From: Candidatus Cryptobacteroides onthequi
Lineage (GTDB): Bacteria > Bacteroidota > Bacteroidia > Bacteroidales > UBA932
Length of the DNA: 64,000 nucleotides
Assembly (NCBI GenBank): GCA_018066125.1
Contig: JAGHSA010000001.1
Coordinates: 1-64,000, forward strand
Direction: 5' to 3'
The position numbers and the translations under genes are program-made. This document shows positions 17,032 through 26,365 of this stretch, one piece after another (position 1 is the first letter of the stretch; every line of letters starts with the position of its first letter). The notes under the pieces are model-generated. The model ran no database searches. It had not been told where the DNA came from and worked only from the letters and a program-made list of their open reading frames with translations.

Positions 17032-18936
17032 ATGAAACGTTTCTTTTTCCTGGCAGCAGCCGCTGTGGCATGCTGCTGTGCCTGCAATCAGTCTGAGGTT
17101 GCAGTTTCTTCGTTGAACACAGACCCTGCAGCATGGGCGCCTGCAGGAGAACATATCAGGACCCGCTGGGCTGCCGATGTGGATCCTGCGAATGCTCATC
17201 CTGAGTATCCGCGTCCGCAGATGGTCAGGGCTGACTGGAAGTCTCTCAACGGTCTCTGGGAGTACAGCATCACCCCTAAGGAGCAGGAGTCATGGCAGGG
17301 CGCAGACGGACAGATACTTGTGCCGTTCGCTGTCGAGTCTTCACTCTCCGGTGTGGGCAAGACTGTGACTGCAGACGAGTCTCTGTGGTACAGGACCACA
17401 TTCACAGTTCCGAAGAACTGGAAGAAGAAAAACATCAAGATCAACTTCGATGCAGTCGACTGGGCTTCCGAGGTCTATCTCAACGGCAGTCTTGTAGGCA
17501 GGCATACTGGTGGCTATACAGCATTCTCTTATGATCTCACCCCATTCCTCACCCAGGGCGAGCAGGAGCTTGTGGTCAAGGTCACCGATGCCACTGACGA
17601 CAACCTCCAGCCTCGCGGCAAGCAGGTGAGCGAACCTCGTGGTATCTGGTACACCGCTGTTACCGGTATATGGCAGAGCGTATGGCTCGAGCCTGTGTCC
17701 GCGGCATCGATCGCAGACTATCAGGTGTCTTCCGACATCAAGGCCGGTACCATCACTCTCAATGTGGCTGTATGTGATTCACAGAGCGACGACGAGGTGG
17801 CTGTAGAGCTTCTTGACGGCGCGGAAGGCTACGATACATCACTTCCTTCAAAGAAAGTTATCGCAAAGGCTGCCGGAGCTCCAGGCAAGGATATCATAGT
17901 CAAGGTGGATGACGTACACACATGGTCTCCTGATTCACCATATCTCTATGGTCTCAAGATCACTCTCAAACGCGGCAGAAAGACTCTGGACTGTGTTCAG
18001 GCATACACCGCGATGAGGTCCATCACCGCAGACAGCGATGCGGCAGGTTTCAAGAGAATGAAGCTCAATGGTGAGCCTCTCTTCCAGTATGGTCCTCTCG
18101 ACCAGGGATGGTGGCCGGACGGTCTCTATACCGCACCGACCGATGAGGCACTCCTCTACGATCTCCAGATGACCAGGGAGTACGGCTTCAACATGATCAG
18201 AAAGCACATCAAGGTGGAGCCTTCAAGATGGTTCTATCATTGCGACAGACTCGGTATCCTCGTATGGCAGGACATGCCTTCATTCGCAGCTCATGCGGGA
18301 CGTGAAGACTGGGATTATTCTCACGGCTATGATGCCGGCAATGATTATCCTGCCACGGCCGAGGCCAAGGCCAACTACTATAAGGAGTGGAAGGAAATCA
18401 TGAATCAGGTCAAGAAGTTCCAGTGCGTGGTGGTATGGGTTCCATTCAATGAGGCTTGGGGCCAGTTCGATACCAAGGAGGCAGTGGATTTCACATACCG
18501 CACAGACAACACCCGTCTCGTGAACATGTCTTCCGGCGGCAACTGGGTATCCGGCAAGGTCGGCGACCTTCTCGACTCACATCATTATCCAAATCCTGAC
18601 ATCAATATCTGGGATCCTGAGATGGTTGTCGTTCTCGGTGAGTACGGCGGCATCGGCCTTCCTGTAGAGGGCCATCTCTGGAATACGGACAAGAACTGGG
18701 GCTATGTCACACTTGAGGATACAGACGCAGTCACATCCAGGTACGAGCAGTTCGCCAAGGAGATGATTCCGTTCGTCAAGAAGGGTGTCAGCGCTGCTGT
18801 CTATACCCAGACGACGGATGTCGAGGGTGAAGTCAACGGCCTCATGACTTATGACCGTGCGGTCAACAAGCTCGATGTCAAGCGCGTCAACGCGGCTAAC
18901 ACCGAGGTTATCAAGGCAATGAATTCAGCGGAATAA
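17032..18936 (+). CDS. Glycoside hydrolase family 2 lipoprotein (beta-galactosidase/glucuronidase-like)
   Basis: The 634-residue lipoprotein starts with an unusual Cys-rich signal region (CCCACNQS around residue 18). GH2 domains appear in order: jelly roll (60-225; WYRTTFTVP, SEVYLNGSLVGRHTGGY), immunoglobulin-like domain, then TIM barrel. The predicted acid/base is Glu474 in FNEAWG and the nucleophile Glu537 in GEYGG. It is short for the family and lacks extra C-terminal domains. The sugar specificity cannot be read from sequence; relatives cleave beta-galactosides, beta-glucuronides or arabinosides. A perfect -7 box TATATTTG lies at 16998-17005. A strong hairpin and then a GH127 gene follow, suggesting coordinated but unequal expression. 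Confidence 0.88.
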   Translation: MKRFFFLAAAAVACCCACNQSEVAVSSLNTDPAAWAPAGEHIRTRWAADVDPANAHPEYPRPQMVRADWKSLNGLWEYSITPKEQESWQGADGQILVPFAVESSLSGVGKTVTADESLWYRTTFTVPKNWKKKNIKINFDAVDWASEVYLNGSLVGRHTGGYTAFSYDLTPFLTQGEQELVVKVTDATDDNLQPRGKQVSEPRGIWYTAVTGIWQSVWLEPVSAASIADYQVSSDIKAGTITLNVAVCDSQSDDEVAVELLDGAEGYDTSLPSKKVIAKAAGAPGKDIIVKVDDVHTWSPDSPYLYGLKITLKRGRKTLDCVQAYTAMRSITADSDAAGFKRMKLNGEPLFQYGPLDQGWWPDGLYTAPTDEALLYDLQMTREYGFNMIRKHIKVEPSRWFYHCDRLGILVWQDMPSFAAHAGREDWDYSHGYDAGNDYPATAEAKANYYKEWKEIMNQVKKFQCVVVWVPFNEAWGQFDTKEAVDFTYRTDNTRLVNMSSGGNWVSGKVGDLLDSHHYPNPDINIWDPEMVVVLGEYGGIGLPVEGHLWNTDKNWGYVTLEDTDAVTSRYEQFAKEMIPFVKKGVSAAVYTQTTDVEGEVNGLMTYDRAVNKLDVKRVNAANTEVIKAMNSAE

Positions 18937-18970
18937 TAATACCTGGAGAGCATGCTTTTGCCTGCTCGTG

Positions 18971-19001
18971 CTGCCCTGGCAATGGTTTCATGCCAGGGCA
19001 G
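18971..19001. repeat. Perfect 11-base-pair hairpin between GH2 and GH127 genes
   Basis: Arms at 18971-18981 and 18991-19001 are perfect inverted complements (CTGCCCTGGCA and TGCCAGGGCAG) with a 9-base loop. No T-tract follows, so it is not a classic terminator. It sits between the GH2 stop and the GH127 start at 19042, where it could protect the 3' end of the upstream transcript or attenuate the downstream gene. Confidence 0.75.
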
Positions 19002-19041
19002 TGACGTGCAGAAGAGATGGCCGCTCTCGAAATCACAGTCT

Positions 19042-21057
19042 ATGAAGCGAGTCATTTCCATTGCATCGGTGCTGTTTTTCTGCGCGAAGGTTCTCTGTGC
19101 TGCAGAGTACATAGGCAACCGTGCACCACTCACCGAGTCTCCATATCTTGAGTTGCCGCTTGGGTCGATACAGGCCCGTGGTTGGCTTCTCGAGCAGCTT
19201 CAGCGCCAGAAGAGCGGTATGACAGGGCATCTGGATGAGATCTATCCACAGGTGGTGGGAGCCAGAAATGCGTGGCTCGGAGGCGACGGTGACGCATGGG
19301 AGAGGGGACCATACTGGATAGATGGCCTTCTGCCTCTGGCATATATACTTGATGATGATGAACTGAAGGCGAAGGCCCAGGTGTGGGTTGAAGCCATCCT
19401 CGGTTCTCAGAAAGAAGACGGTTACTTCGGTCCGGATACAGACCGTCCTCATGAGCCGGGTCTTCAGAGGAGCAATTCCCATGACTGGTGGCCGAAGATG
19501 GTCGCACTGAAGATCATCAAGCAGTACTATATGGCTACCGGTGATGAAAGAGTGATCCCATTCTTTACGGCTTATTTCAGATATCAGCTGAAAATGCTTC
19601 CTCAGTTCCCTCTGGATCACTGGACATTCTGGGGTGCGCAGCGTGGTGGAGACAATCTCGAGATCGTATACTGGCTGTACAACCGTACAGGTGACGCTTT
19701 CCTGCTCGAGCTGGCAGAACTCATCCACCGTCAGACGACGGACTGGACCCGCATCCATGGGGAGGGCTCGGAGTTTTATACCCAGAACAGCCTTCACTGT
19801 GTCAATGTGGCACAGGGATTCAAGGAACCGATTGTATACTGGCAGCAGTGCGGTGACAGGAAGCAGATAGATGCCACGAAACATGCTGTTGAGCTGATAA
19901 GACAGACAATAGGTCTTCCTACCGGACTCTGGGCGGGAGATGAGATGATCCATTTCGGCGACCCGACACGCGGCTCGGAACTGTGCACGGCGGTGGAGAT
20001 GATGTTCTCTCTCGAGGAGATGACGCGCATCACCGGTGATACACAGTGGGCAGACCATCTGGAAAGGGTGGCATACAATGCCCTTCCTGCCCAGACCGAT
20101 GACGAGTTCAAGAGCCGTCAGTATTTCCACCAGATCAATCAGGTGCTCTGCGACCGTACCATCCGCAACTTCAATACCACCCATTACGACACCGATACCG
20201 TTTTCGGTGAGCTCAACGGTTATCCTTGCTGCACCACGAACATGCATCAGGGATGGCCAAAGCTGACCCAGAATCTGTGGTATGCCACGCCGGATGGAGG
20301 AGCTGCTGCTCTGATTTACGCCCCATCTCAGGTGAAGATTTCTGTCGCAGGCGGCGTGGATGCCGTCATCACAGAGGATACCTTCTATCCGTTTGATGAA
20401 GCGGTCAGCTTCACTGTGTCATATGAGGGACGCAAGGTGAAATCAGCCTCATTCCCTCTCCATCTCCGCATCCCTGAGTGGTGCGGCTCCGCTGTCATCA
20501 AGGTGAACGGCGCCTCTCTGGACATGGATCTCAAGGCAGGTACGGTCGCTGTCGTCACCCGCGAGTGGGTGAAAGGTGACGTCGTCACTCTCGAGCTTCC
20601 TATGGAGGTCAAGATATCCCGCTGGTATGACAGATCTGCTGTCGTGGAGCGTGGACCGCTCATCTACGCACTCCGTATGAATGAAACATGGACCCGCAGG
20701 GAGTTTGCGCCGGAGGAGCATGTGTCATACGGAAAGTGGTACTATGAGGTCAGCTCGGATTCTAAGTGGAACTATTGCCTCCCGTCGGGATCCCTTGCTC
20801 CGGAAAATATAGGGTCTGCGTTCACTGTGATCAAGAGAGGTGGAAGACCAGTCTATCCGTGGACGAATGCCGATGCTCCTGTAGTCATCAGGACGAAGGC
20901 CATGTCGCTGGACAGCTGGACCCTTTACAAGGGCTCTGCGGGTCCTGTGACTTTCTATTCCCAGACAGAGCGTGACTGCGGTGAGGAGTCCGAGATCGAG
21001 CTCATTCCTTTCGGGTGTACCACACTGCGCATCACAGAGTTCCCAGTCAGAAGATAA
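19042..21057 (+). CDS. GH127-type beta-L-arabinofuranosidase-like protein (DUF1680)
   Basis: The 671-residue exported protein begins with MKRVISIASVLFFCAKVLCA. An in-frame ATG at 18952 would read through the intergenic hairpin and hide this signal, so ATG 19042 is chosen. The alpha/alpha barrel typical of DUF1680/GH127 is clear (YWIDGLLPLAYILDD, LGSQKEDGYFGPD). The zinc-cysteine site of GH127 can be recognised: ELC in GSELCTAVEM and the paired cysteines in NGYPCCTTN, one of which is the nucleophile in the family. Known members release beta-L-arabinofuranose; the CCTTN form differs from the more usual CCPPN, so specificity may differ. A beta-sandwich occupies the C-terminal third. mazG starts 11 bases downstream. 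Confidence 0.85.
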   Translation: MKRVISIASVLFFCAKVLCAAEYIGNRAPLTESPYLELPLGSIQARGWLLEQLQRQKSGMTGHLDEIYPQVVGARNAWLGGDGDAWERGPYWIDGLLPLAYILDDDELKAKAQVWVEAILGSQKEDGYFGPDTDRPHEPGLQRSNSHDWWPKMVALKIIKQYYMATGDERVIPFFTAYFRYQLKMLPQFPLDHWTFWGAQRGGDNLEIVYWLYNRTGDAFLLELAELIHRQTTDWTRIHGEGSEFYTQNSLHCVNVAQGFKEPIVYWQQCGDRKQIDATKHAVELIRQTIGLPTGLWAGDEMIHFGDPTRGSELCTAVEMMFSLEEMTRITGDTQWADHLERVAYNALPAQTDDEFKSRQYFHQINQVLCDRTIRNFNTTHYDTDTVFGELNGYPCCTTNMHQGWPKLTQNLWYATPDGGAAALIYAPSQVKISVAGGVDAVITEDTFYPFDEAVSFTVSYEGRKVKSASFPLHLRIPEWCGSAVIKVNGASLDMDLKAGTVAVVTREWVKGDVVTLELPMEVKISRWYDRSAVVERGPLIYALRMNETWTRREFAPEEHVSYGKWYYEVSSDSKWNYCLPSGSLAPENIGSAFTVIKRGGRPVYPWTNADAPVVIRTKAMSLDSWTLYKGSAGPVTFYSQTERDCGEESEIELIPFGCTTLRITEFPVRR

Positions 21058-21068
21058 GACGATTACAC

Positions 21069-21857
21069 ATGCATACAAGACAGGAAAAGATTGAAGCGTT
21101 CGGCAGATTGCTGGACATCATGGATGAACTCAGGGAGAAATGCCCATGGAATGCGGCCCAGACCATGGAGAGCATCCGCCCTATGACGGAAGAAGAGGTA
21201 TATGAGCTGAGCGACGCCATCATCAATCATGATGAGGCTGAGACGGCCAAGGAGATCGGCGATCTTCTCTACCATATGGTATTCTATGCCCGTATCGCGC
21301 AGGAAAGCGGCGCATTCGATATAGCGGACTCTCTCAAGAAAATCAGTGACAAGATGGTTTTTCGCCATCCTCATGTCTTTGCGTCAGAGGGTAAGACCAT
21401 GACAGCAAAGGAGATTGCTGATACCTGGGAGCTTGTCAAGGCCAAGGAAAAAGATGGCAACAAGACCATAATGTCAGGTATACCCAAGACCATGCCGGCA
21501 GTACTCAAGGCCCTTTCCATGCAGGAGAAGGCGCGTGGCTGCGGTTTCGACTGGGAGAAGAAGGAGGATGTGTGGGACAAGGTCCATGAGGAACTCGGGG
21601 AAGTTGAAGATGCCTGTGCCGAAGGGGATATGGCCCATATGACAGAGGAGTTCGGGGATCTGATGTTCGCTGTCATCAATGCCGCCCGTCTCTACGGAGT
21701 GGACCCGGAAGTGGCTCTGAGTTCTTCAAGCGAGAAGTTCAGGCGCAGATTCACCTATCTCGAGGAGAAGACCATACGCCAGGGGAAGAACCTCCGCGAC
21801 ATGACTCTCGCCGAGATGGATGCCATCTGGGATGAGGGCAAGGCAAAAGGGCTTTGA
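21069..21857 (+). CDS. mazG: Nucleoside triphosphate pyrophosphohydrolase MazG
   Basis: The 262-residue protein has two tandem MazG domains. The first shows EEVYELSDAI followed by KEIGDLLYHMVFYA, the second EELGEVEDA followed by EEFGDLMFAV; these acidic clusters bind Mg2+. LREKCPWN at the N terminus is the classic MazG opening. MazG hydrolyses dNTPs/NTPs to monophosphates plus pyrophosphate, cleaning nucleotide pools and modulating the stringent response. ATG 21069 is preferred over the upstream in-frame ATG at 21015, which lies inside the GH127 gene. It probably depends on readthrough from the GH2/GH127 transcript or on a promoter inside GH127. Confidence 0.93.
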   Translation: MHTRQEKIEAFGRLLDIMDELREKCPWNAAQTMESIRPMTEEEVYELSDAIINHDEAETAKEIGDLLYHMVFYARIAQESGAFDIADSLKKISDKMVFRHPHVFASEGKTMTAKEIADTWELVKAKEKDGNKTIMSGIPKTMPAVLKALSMQEKARGCGFDWEKKEDVWDKVHEELGEVEDACAEGDMAHMTEEFGDLMFAVINAARLYGVDPEVALSSSSEKFRRRFTYLEEKTIRQGKNLRDMTLAEMDAIWDEGKAKGL

Positions 21858-21868
21858 CGATGCTGAAA

Positions 21869-21899
21869 TTGCGTTATCAGTTTGAATTTGCTAAATTTG
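21869..21899 (+). promoter_or_regulatory. Promoter for the GNAT-like protein and prfA
   Basis: TTG at 21869-21871, a 20-base spacer and a perfect -7 box TAAATTTG at 21892-21899. ATG follows at 21924. It begins 12 bases after the mazG stop. Confidence 0.7.
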
Positions 21900-21923
21900 C
21901 AGACTTGTACAGAAATCGCACCT

Positions 21924-23045
21924 ATGAGCTATACAATCAAAGAGGTACAGTCTAGAAAGGAACTCAGGAAGTTCGTCCGTTTCCCGGATGAACTTTACAG
22001 GGGTTGCCCTCAGTATGTACCGGCTCTGCATTCGGATCAGATACATTCTCTGACCGATGTATCCACTTTGAAATACTGTGAGCACAAGCTCTGGCTTGTA
22101 TGGGATGAGTCGGGGAAGGTGGTCGGCCGCGTCTGTGCATCGATCAACCCCCGTTACAACGAGCGCTATGACAAGAAGCGCGCCCGTTTCGGCTGGTTCG
22201 ACACCATCGATGACTTCGAGGTGGCAAGGCTTCTGATAGATACCGCTGAGGCATGGGCCAGAGAGAAGGGCATGACAGAGATTCATGGGCCTCTTTACTA
22301 CAATACGCTGGGAAAGCAGGGCATGCTGGTTGAAGGATATGAGAATACACCTCCTTTCAACTGCATCTACAACTATCCATACTACAATGACTTCATGGCC
22401 AGACTCGGTTTCGTGAAAGAATGTGACTGGGTTCAGTATAAGGTCGTTGCGAATTCGGGCGTTCCTGAGAAAGTGCTCAGGATTGCCGGTCTTCTCGAAG
22501 AGAGGTATCATATCCGCACGGTAGATGTCAACAGGCTCAAGAAGGAACCGGAGATGGTCAGAAAGTTCTTCAAGGCGTACAACAGGGCATTTGCCGACAC
22601 CGTGTACAACTTCATCCCTTTCACTGATGAGGAAATCGAGGAGGAGTCCAAGGCCATGATACCTTTCGTCAACAACAAGACCTGCTCTATCCTGATGGAT
22701 GACAATGACGAGCTCGTGGCGTTCAGCATATGCTTCCCGACCATATCGGAGGCGCTGAAGAAGGCGAAGGGACATCTCTTCCCGTTCGGGTGGTATCATC
22801 TCCTCAAGGCCATGCATACCTATGAGACCCAGGATCTCATGGTAAACGGAGTGGTTGAGGAATGGCGAAGCAAGGGAGCCTCTGCGATCTACTACAAGGA
22901 TACCTCCGCCAAGGCTATCGCCATAGGTACCAAGTGGGGCATCACTAACCCTCAGATCGAAACCAACAGCGCGGTGAATGTCTGGAACAGCTATGAGCAC
23001 TGGCCTTTCATGAGGCGCCGCTGCTACATCAAGACAATAGATTAA
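21924..23045 (+). CDS. GNAT-fold acetyltransferase-like protein (YghO-like)
   Basis: The 373-residue cytoplasmic protein resembles the conserved YghO-like family. It has the segments VRFPDELYRGCPQYVP, GRVCASINPRYN, GWFDTIDDFEVARLL and EIHGPLYYNTLGKQGMLVEG, with a second acetyltransferase-like half after residue 200. The substrate is unknown. ATG 21924 is favoured over the in-frame ATG at 21882, which lies upstream of the promoter -7 box at 21892-21899. prfA begins 12 bases after its stop, so the two are probably cotranscribed. No membrane or export signal is seen. Confidence 0.7.
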   Translation: MSYTIKEVQSRKELRKFVRFPDELYRGCPQYVPALHSDQIHSLTDVSTLKYCEHKLWLVWDESGKVVGRVCASINPRYNERYDKKRARFGWFDTIDDFEVARLLIDTAEAWAREKGMTEIHGPLYYNTLGKQGMLVEGYENTPPFNCIYNYPYYNDFMARLGFVKECDWVQYKVVANSGVPEKVLRIAGLLEERYHIRTVDVNRLKKEPEMVRKFFKAYNRAFADTVYNFIPFTDEEIEEESKAMIPFVNNKTCSILMDDNDELVAFSICFPTISEALKKAKGHLFPFGWYHLLKAMHTYETQDLMVNGVVEEWRSKGASAIYYKDTSAKAIAIGTKWGITNPQIETNSAVNVWNSYEHWPFMRRRCYIKTID

Positions 23046-23057
23046 TCAATACCATTT

Positions 23058-24146
23058 ATGGCAGAAAATACACTACTCGAGAAAGTCCTTTCTCTGCAGG
23101 ACAAGTTCAAGTCACTTCAGGACCAGCTCGCAAGCCCTGAGGCCATGGCTGATATGAAGAGATACGTCCAGCTCAACAAGGACTACAAAGAGCTTGCACC
23201 TATCATCAACGCAGGTCTCGAATACAAGAAGATGCTTGACAATCTCGCATCTGCAAAGGATATCCTCGTGAATGAAAAGGATGACGATCTCCGCGAGATG
23301 GCCAGAGAGGAAATCAATGAAATCGAGCCTAAGCTTCCTGACATGGAGCAGAATATAAAGCTTCTCCTCATCCCGGCCGATCCGGATGACGCCAAGAACG
23401 CCATGGTCGAGATCCGTGGCGGTACCGGTGGCGATGAGGCTGCGATCTTCGCCGGCGACCTCTTCAGGATGTACACGAAATACGCTGAAAGCAAGGGATG
23501 GAAGGTCGAGGTCACAGATCAGGCTCCAGGTACCTCGGGCGGTTTCAAGCAGATCGTCTTCAAGCTGTCTCATGCGGATGGCGTTTACGGTACGATGAAG
23601 TACGAATCCGGCGTTCATCGTGTCCAGAGAGTGCCTCAGACCGAGACACAGGGCCGTATCCAGACATCAGCTGCATCTGTCGCTGTGTTCCCTGAGGCCG
23701 GCGAGTTCGATGTCGAGCTCAACTGGAGCGACATCCGTCTCGATCTCTTCTGTGCGTCAGGTCCTGGAGGACAGGGTGTCAACACCACATACTCAGCTGT
23801 CCGCCTTACACATATCCCATCCGGCCTCGTAGTGCAGTGCCAGGAGGAGCGTTCACAGCTCAAGAACAAGGAGCGAGCTTTCGAGGAACTCCGTACGCGT
23901 CTCTACAATCTCGAGCACCAGAAGTATCTTGACGGCATCGCAGCCAAGCGCAAGACCATGGTTTCGACCGGCGACCGATCAGCAAAGATCCGTACATACA
24001 ACTACCCTCAGGGACGTGTCACAGACCACCGTATCAACTGGTCCATGTACAACCTTCCTGTGTTCATGGATGGCGACATCCAGGAGTGCATCGATCAGCT
24101 TACCATCGCGGAAAATGCCGAGCGTCTCAAGGAGGCGGGAGAATAG
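23058..24146 (+). CDS. prfA: Peptide chain release factor 1
   Basis: The 362-residue factor recognises UAA and UAG and triggers hydrolysis of the finished peptide on the ribosome. The stop-codon recognition PxT motif is visible as PQT in [15 protein letters not shown], and the peptidyl-hydrolysis GGQ motif lies in [11 protein letters not shown] near residue 235. The N-terminal helical domain and total length are normal for RF1 (RF2 would carry SPF). It follows the GNAT-like gene by 12 bases and ends 5 bases before the convergent fabF stop. The usual neighbour prmC/hemK is not here. Confidence 0.97.
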   Translation: MAENTLLEKVLSLQDKFKSLQDQLASPEAMADMKRYVQLNKDYKELAPIINAGLEYKKMLDNLASAKDILVNEKDDDLREMAREEINEIEPKLPDMEQNIKLLLIPADPDDAKNAMVEIRGGTGGDEAAIFAGDLFRMYTKYAESKGWKVEVTDQAPGTSGGFKQIVFKLSHADGVYGTMKYESGVHRVQRVPQTETQGRIQTSAASVAVFPEAGEFDVELNWSDIRLDLFCASGPGGQGVNTTYSAVRLTHIPSGLVVQCQEERSQLKNKERAFEELRTRLYNLEHQKYLDGIAAKRKTMVSTGDRSAKIRTYNYPQGRVTDHRINWSMYNLPVFMDGDIQECIDQLTIAENAERLKEAGE

Positions 24147-24151
24147 TAAGA

Positions 24152-25411
24152 TCAGATATCCGTCGGGCGGAAGGCTATGCAGCTGTCATGGCCTCCGAAT
24201 CCGAATGAGTCACTGAGGCCGAGCGAAAGCTTGGCCTTTTTTGCGACGTTCGCCGTGTAGTCGAGGTCGCATTCCGGATCAGGATTGTCAAGGTTGATGG
24301 TAGGAGGCACTATACCCTCCTTGAGGGCGAGTATGGTGGCGATCGCCTCGGCTGCTCCGGTCGCACCGAACATGTGTCCGTGCATGGACTTTGTGGAGCT
24401 GATGTGGCACTTGTATGCATAGTCCCCGAATGCGATCTTGTATGCCAGGGTCTCTGCAGAGTCGTTGAGCTTTGTGCCTGTACCGTGGGCGTTGATATAG
24501 ACGCTGTCTTTAGACTCGTCAAAACCGGCTTCCGCCAATGCGTCGGAGATGCATTGCGCCTGGGTGCTGCCGTCAGGACGCGGTGCTGTGGCGTGGTAAG
24601 CGTCGCAGGTGTTGCCGTAACCTACCATTTCGGCATAGATGTGTGCACCTCTTGCCACGGCATGCTCATATTCTTCCAGAATGAGAATGGCAGCACCGTC
24701 TGCCATCACGAATCCGGCTCTGTCTGCATTGAAAGGGAGGCATGCGTGCTTCGGATCCTCATCTCTGGTGAGTGCGCGGCATGCTGAGAATCCCGCAATG
24801 CCGATAGGTATGGTGCAGTGGTCTGTGCCGCCGCTGATGATGGCATCTGCATAACCGTGCCTGATCGCTCTGTACGCCTCTCCTATGGAGTTGGTGGAGC
24901 TCGCGCATGCTGTAACAATGTCTATGCACGGGCCTTTGGCACCGTATCTGATCGCGATCTGGCCTCCTGCGATGTTGCCGATCATGGTAGGGATGAAGTT
25001 AGGGGATATCCAGCGTCCTGAAGGGTCGTCATGCATCTTGCAGACTTCGTTGTAGATAGTGCTGAATCCTCCGATACCTGAGCTGACATAGACACCGAGT
25101 CTTCTGCCGTCGATGTTTGCGCCCTCACCGGTGGCTGAAAGTCCTGAATCGTTCATTGCCTGCCATGCTGCAGCCATGCCGTAGACGGTGAAGAGGTCCT
25201 GCTTGCGCACGAAGGCCTTGTCCATTCCGTACTCGAATGGATCGAAGCCTCTGACCTTTCCTCCTATCTTGACCGGGAGGTCTTCAGTGGGGAATTCTTC
25301 TATGAAGTCGATGCCGCAGACGCCTTCCTTGAGGCTGTTCCAGAATGATTCGACATTGTTTCCTATTGATGAGATGACGCCAAGTCCGGTCACCGCTACT
25401 CTTCTGTCCAT
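24152..25411 (-). CDS. fabF: 3-oxoacyl-[acyl-carrier-protein] synthase II
   Basis: The 419-residue condensing enzyme has the thiolase-fold Cys-His-His triad: Cys in [10 protein letters not shown], His in NAHGTGT and His in [13 protein letters not shown]. It begins with [15 protein letters not shown], as FabF proteins do. It extends acyl-ACP with malonyl-ACP in type II fatty acid synthesis. It is monocistronic, not beside acpP, and may therefore be one of several KAS II paralogs, possibly for a specialised lipid. A -7 box TACATTTG (minus strand, 25442-25435) lies about 24 bases ahead of ATG, back to back with the LytTR promoter. Confidence 0.92.
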   Translation of the reverse strand: MDRRVAVTGLGVISSIGNNVESFWNSLKEGVCGIDFIEEFPTEDLPVKIGGKVRGFDPFEYGMDKAFVRKQDLFTVYGMAAAWQAMNDSGLSATGEGANIDGRRLGVYVSSGIGGFSTIYNEVCKMHDDPSGRWISPNFIPTMIGNIAGGQIAIRYGAKGPCIDIVTACASSTNSIGEAYRAIRHGYADAIISGGTDHCTIPIGIAGFSACRALTRDEDPKHACLPFNADRAGFVMADGAAILILEEYEHAVARGAHIYAEMVGYGNTCDAYHATAPRPDGSTQAQCISDALAEAGFDESKDSVYINAHGTGTKLNDSAETLAYKIAFGDYAYKCHISSTKSMHGHMFGATGAAEAIATILALKEGIVPPTINLDNPDPECDLDYTANVAKKAKLSLGLSDSFGFGGHDSCIAFRPTDI

Positions 25412-25466
25412 ATCCGTATGTTTTGTAAGCAGGACAAATGTAGCCCTTTTTTTCTATATTTGCACC

Positions 25467-26342
25467 ATGTTGAGGTTGAATGCACCGGCTCCGCAGTATT
25501 TGATGAACATGCCGCTGATCTACGTTCCTGTCATTATCACAGGGATGTGGGCGGCCGTGATGATGCTGGTGTTCATTCCTTTTTCACACAACCCGTGGCT
25601 GAACATGAGTCTTGCCTCATCTATGGGTTATGTGGTTCTCTTCTACATGATATGCCTTGCATATCTGATGGTCAGCAGGACGATGATGTATCTTTCGCGC
25701 AGCTGGCTCAAAGTCTGGCATGCCTGTCTCTGGGTCATCATGGAGGTCCTGTTCATCAGTGCGTTCTACGCTTCAGCCACGCTCGCGGCAGATGTCAAGG
25801 GCACGCTATCTGTATCTGGAATGCCGTTCTGGGTGCTCTGCTTCAAGTCTGTTGCCTACTGCTTTCTGGCGATTCTCCTCCCAAGCCTCTTCAGCGCCAT
25901 GCTGCTCGATATCAGAGACAAGGAAAATACCATACGTATGATCAACTACGGCAATGTGGTGTCCGACGTCCAGCTGCCTCCTCAGCAGGAGAACAAGATA
26001 ACGCTGTTCGACAACAACGGTGTCTTGAAGCTCTCGATCAATGAATCCAACCTCCTGTATATCGAGTCCGATGACAATTATGTCAAGGTGTGGTACAATG
26101 ACAACGGAGGAGTGATCAAGCAGTACATGCTCAGGTGCAGGCTCAAGACCATCGAGGAAAGCTTTCATGACAGCAATCTGGTGCGCTGCCATCGCAAATA
26201 CATAATAAACATGATGAGGGTCAGGCTGCTCTCCAAAAGCGGGGACGGCTACTCAATCACCCTTGACGACGACAGTCTTTCACCTATCCCTGTGACAAAG
26301 ACCTATGAGGAGAATGTCCTTCAAAGGTTCAATTCAAGGTAG
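25467..26342 (+). CDS. Membrane-anchored LytTR-family transcriptional regulator
   Basis: The 291-residue protein has four to five hydrophobic helices (roughly residues 17-145) and a C-terminal LytTR DNA-binding domain (about 190-290) with LLYIESDDNYVKVWY, SNLVRCHRKYIINMMRV and PIPVTKTYEE. There is no receiver or histidine kinase domain, so signalling probably comes through the membrane part. ATG 25467 follows a perfect -7 box TATATTTG (25455-25462) by only 4 bases; either the mRNA is nearly leaderless or translation begins at Met13/Met15 (25503/25509), just before the first helix. It is divergent from fabF and 23 bases upstream of the GH116 gene, its likely target or partner. Confidence 0.82.
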   Translation: MLRLNAPAPQYLMNMPLIYVPVIITGMWAAVMMLVFIPFSHNPWLNMSLASSMGYVVLFYMICLAYLMVSRTMMYLSRSWLKVWHACLWVIMEVLFISAFYASATLAADVKGTLSVSGMPFWVLCFKSVAYCFLAILLPSLFSAMLLDIRDKENTIRMINYGNVVSDVQLPPQQENKITLFDNNGVLKLSINESNLLYIESDDNYVKVWYNDNGGVIKQYMLRCRLKTIEESFHDSNLVRCHRKYIINMMRVRLLSKSGDGYSITLDDDSLSPIPVTKTYEENVLQRFNSR

Positions 26343-26365
26343 ATGACAGAATACCTCCTCTAAAT

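Noticed and set aside
18952..19041. Upstream in-frame start for the GH127 gene
   Set aside because: It would translate the hairpin and bury the signal peptide that begins at 19042.
19033..20247. A 404-codon open frame on the minus strand across the GH127 gene
   Set aside because: It is antisense to a well-supported enzyme and has no family features or signal; a codon-bias shadow.
21891..23000. A 369-codon minus-strand frame opposite the GNAT-like gene
   Set aside because: Antisense to a conserved protein, with low-complexity composition and no motifs.
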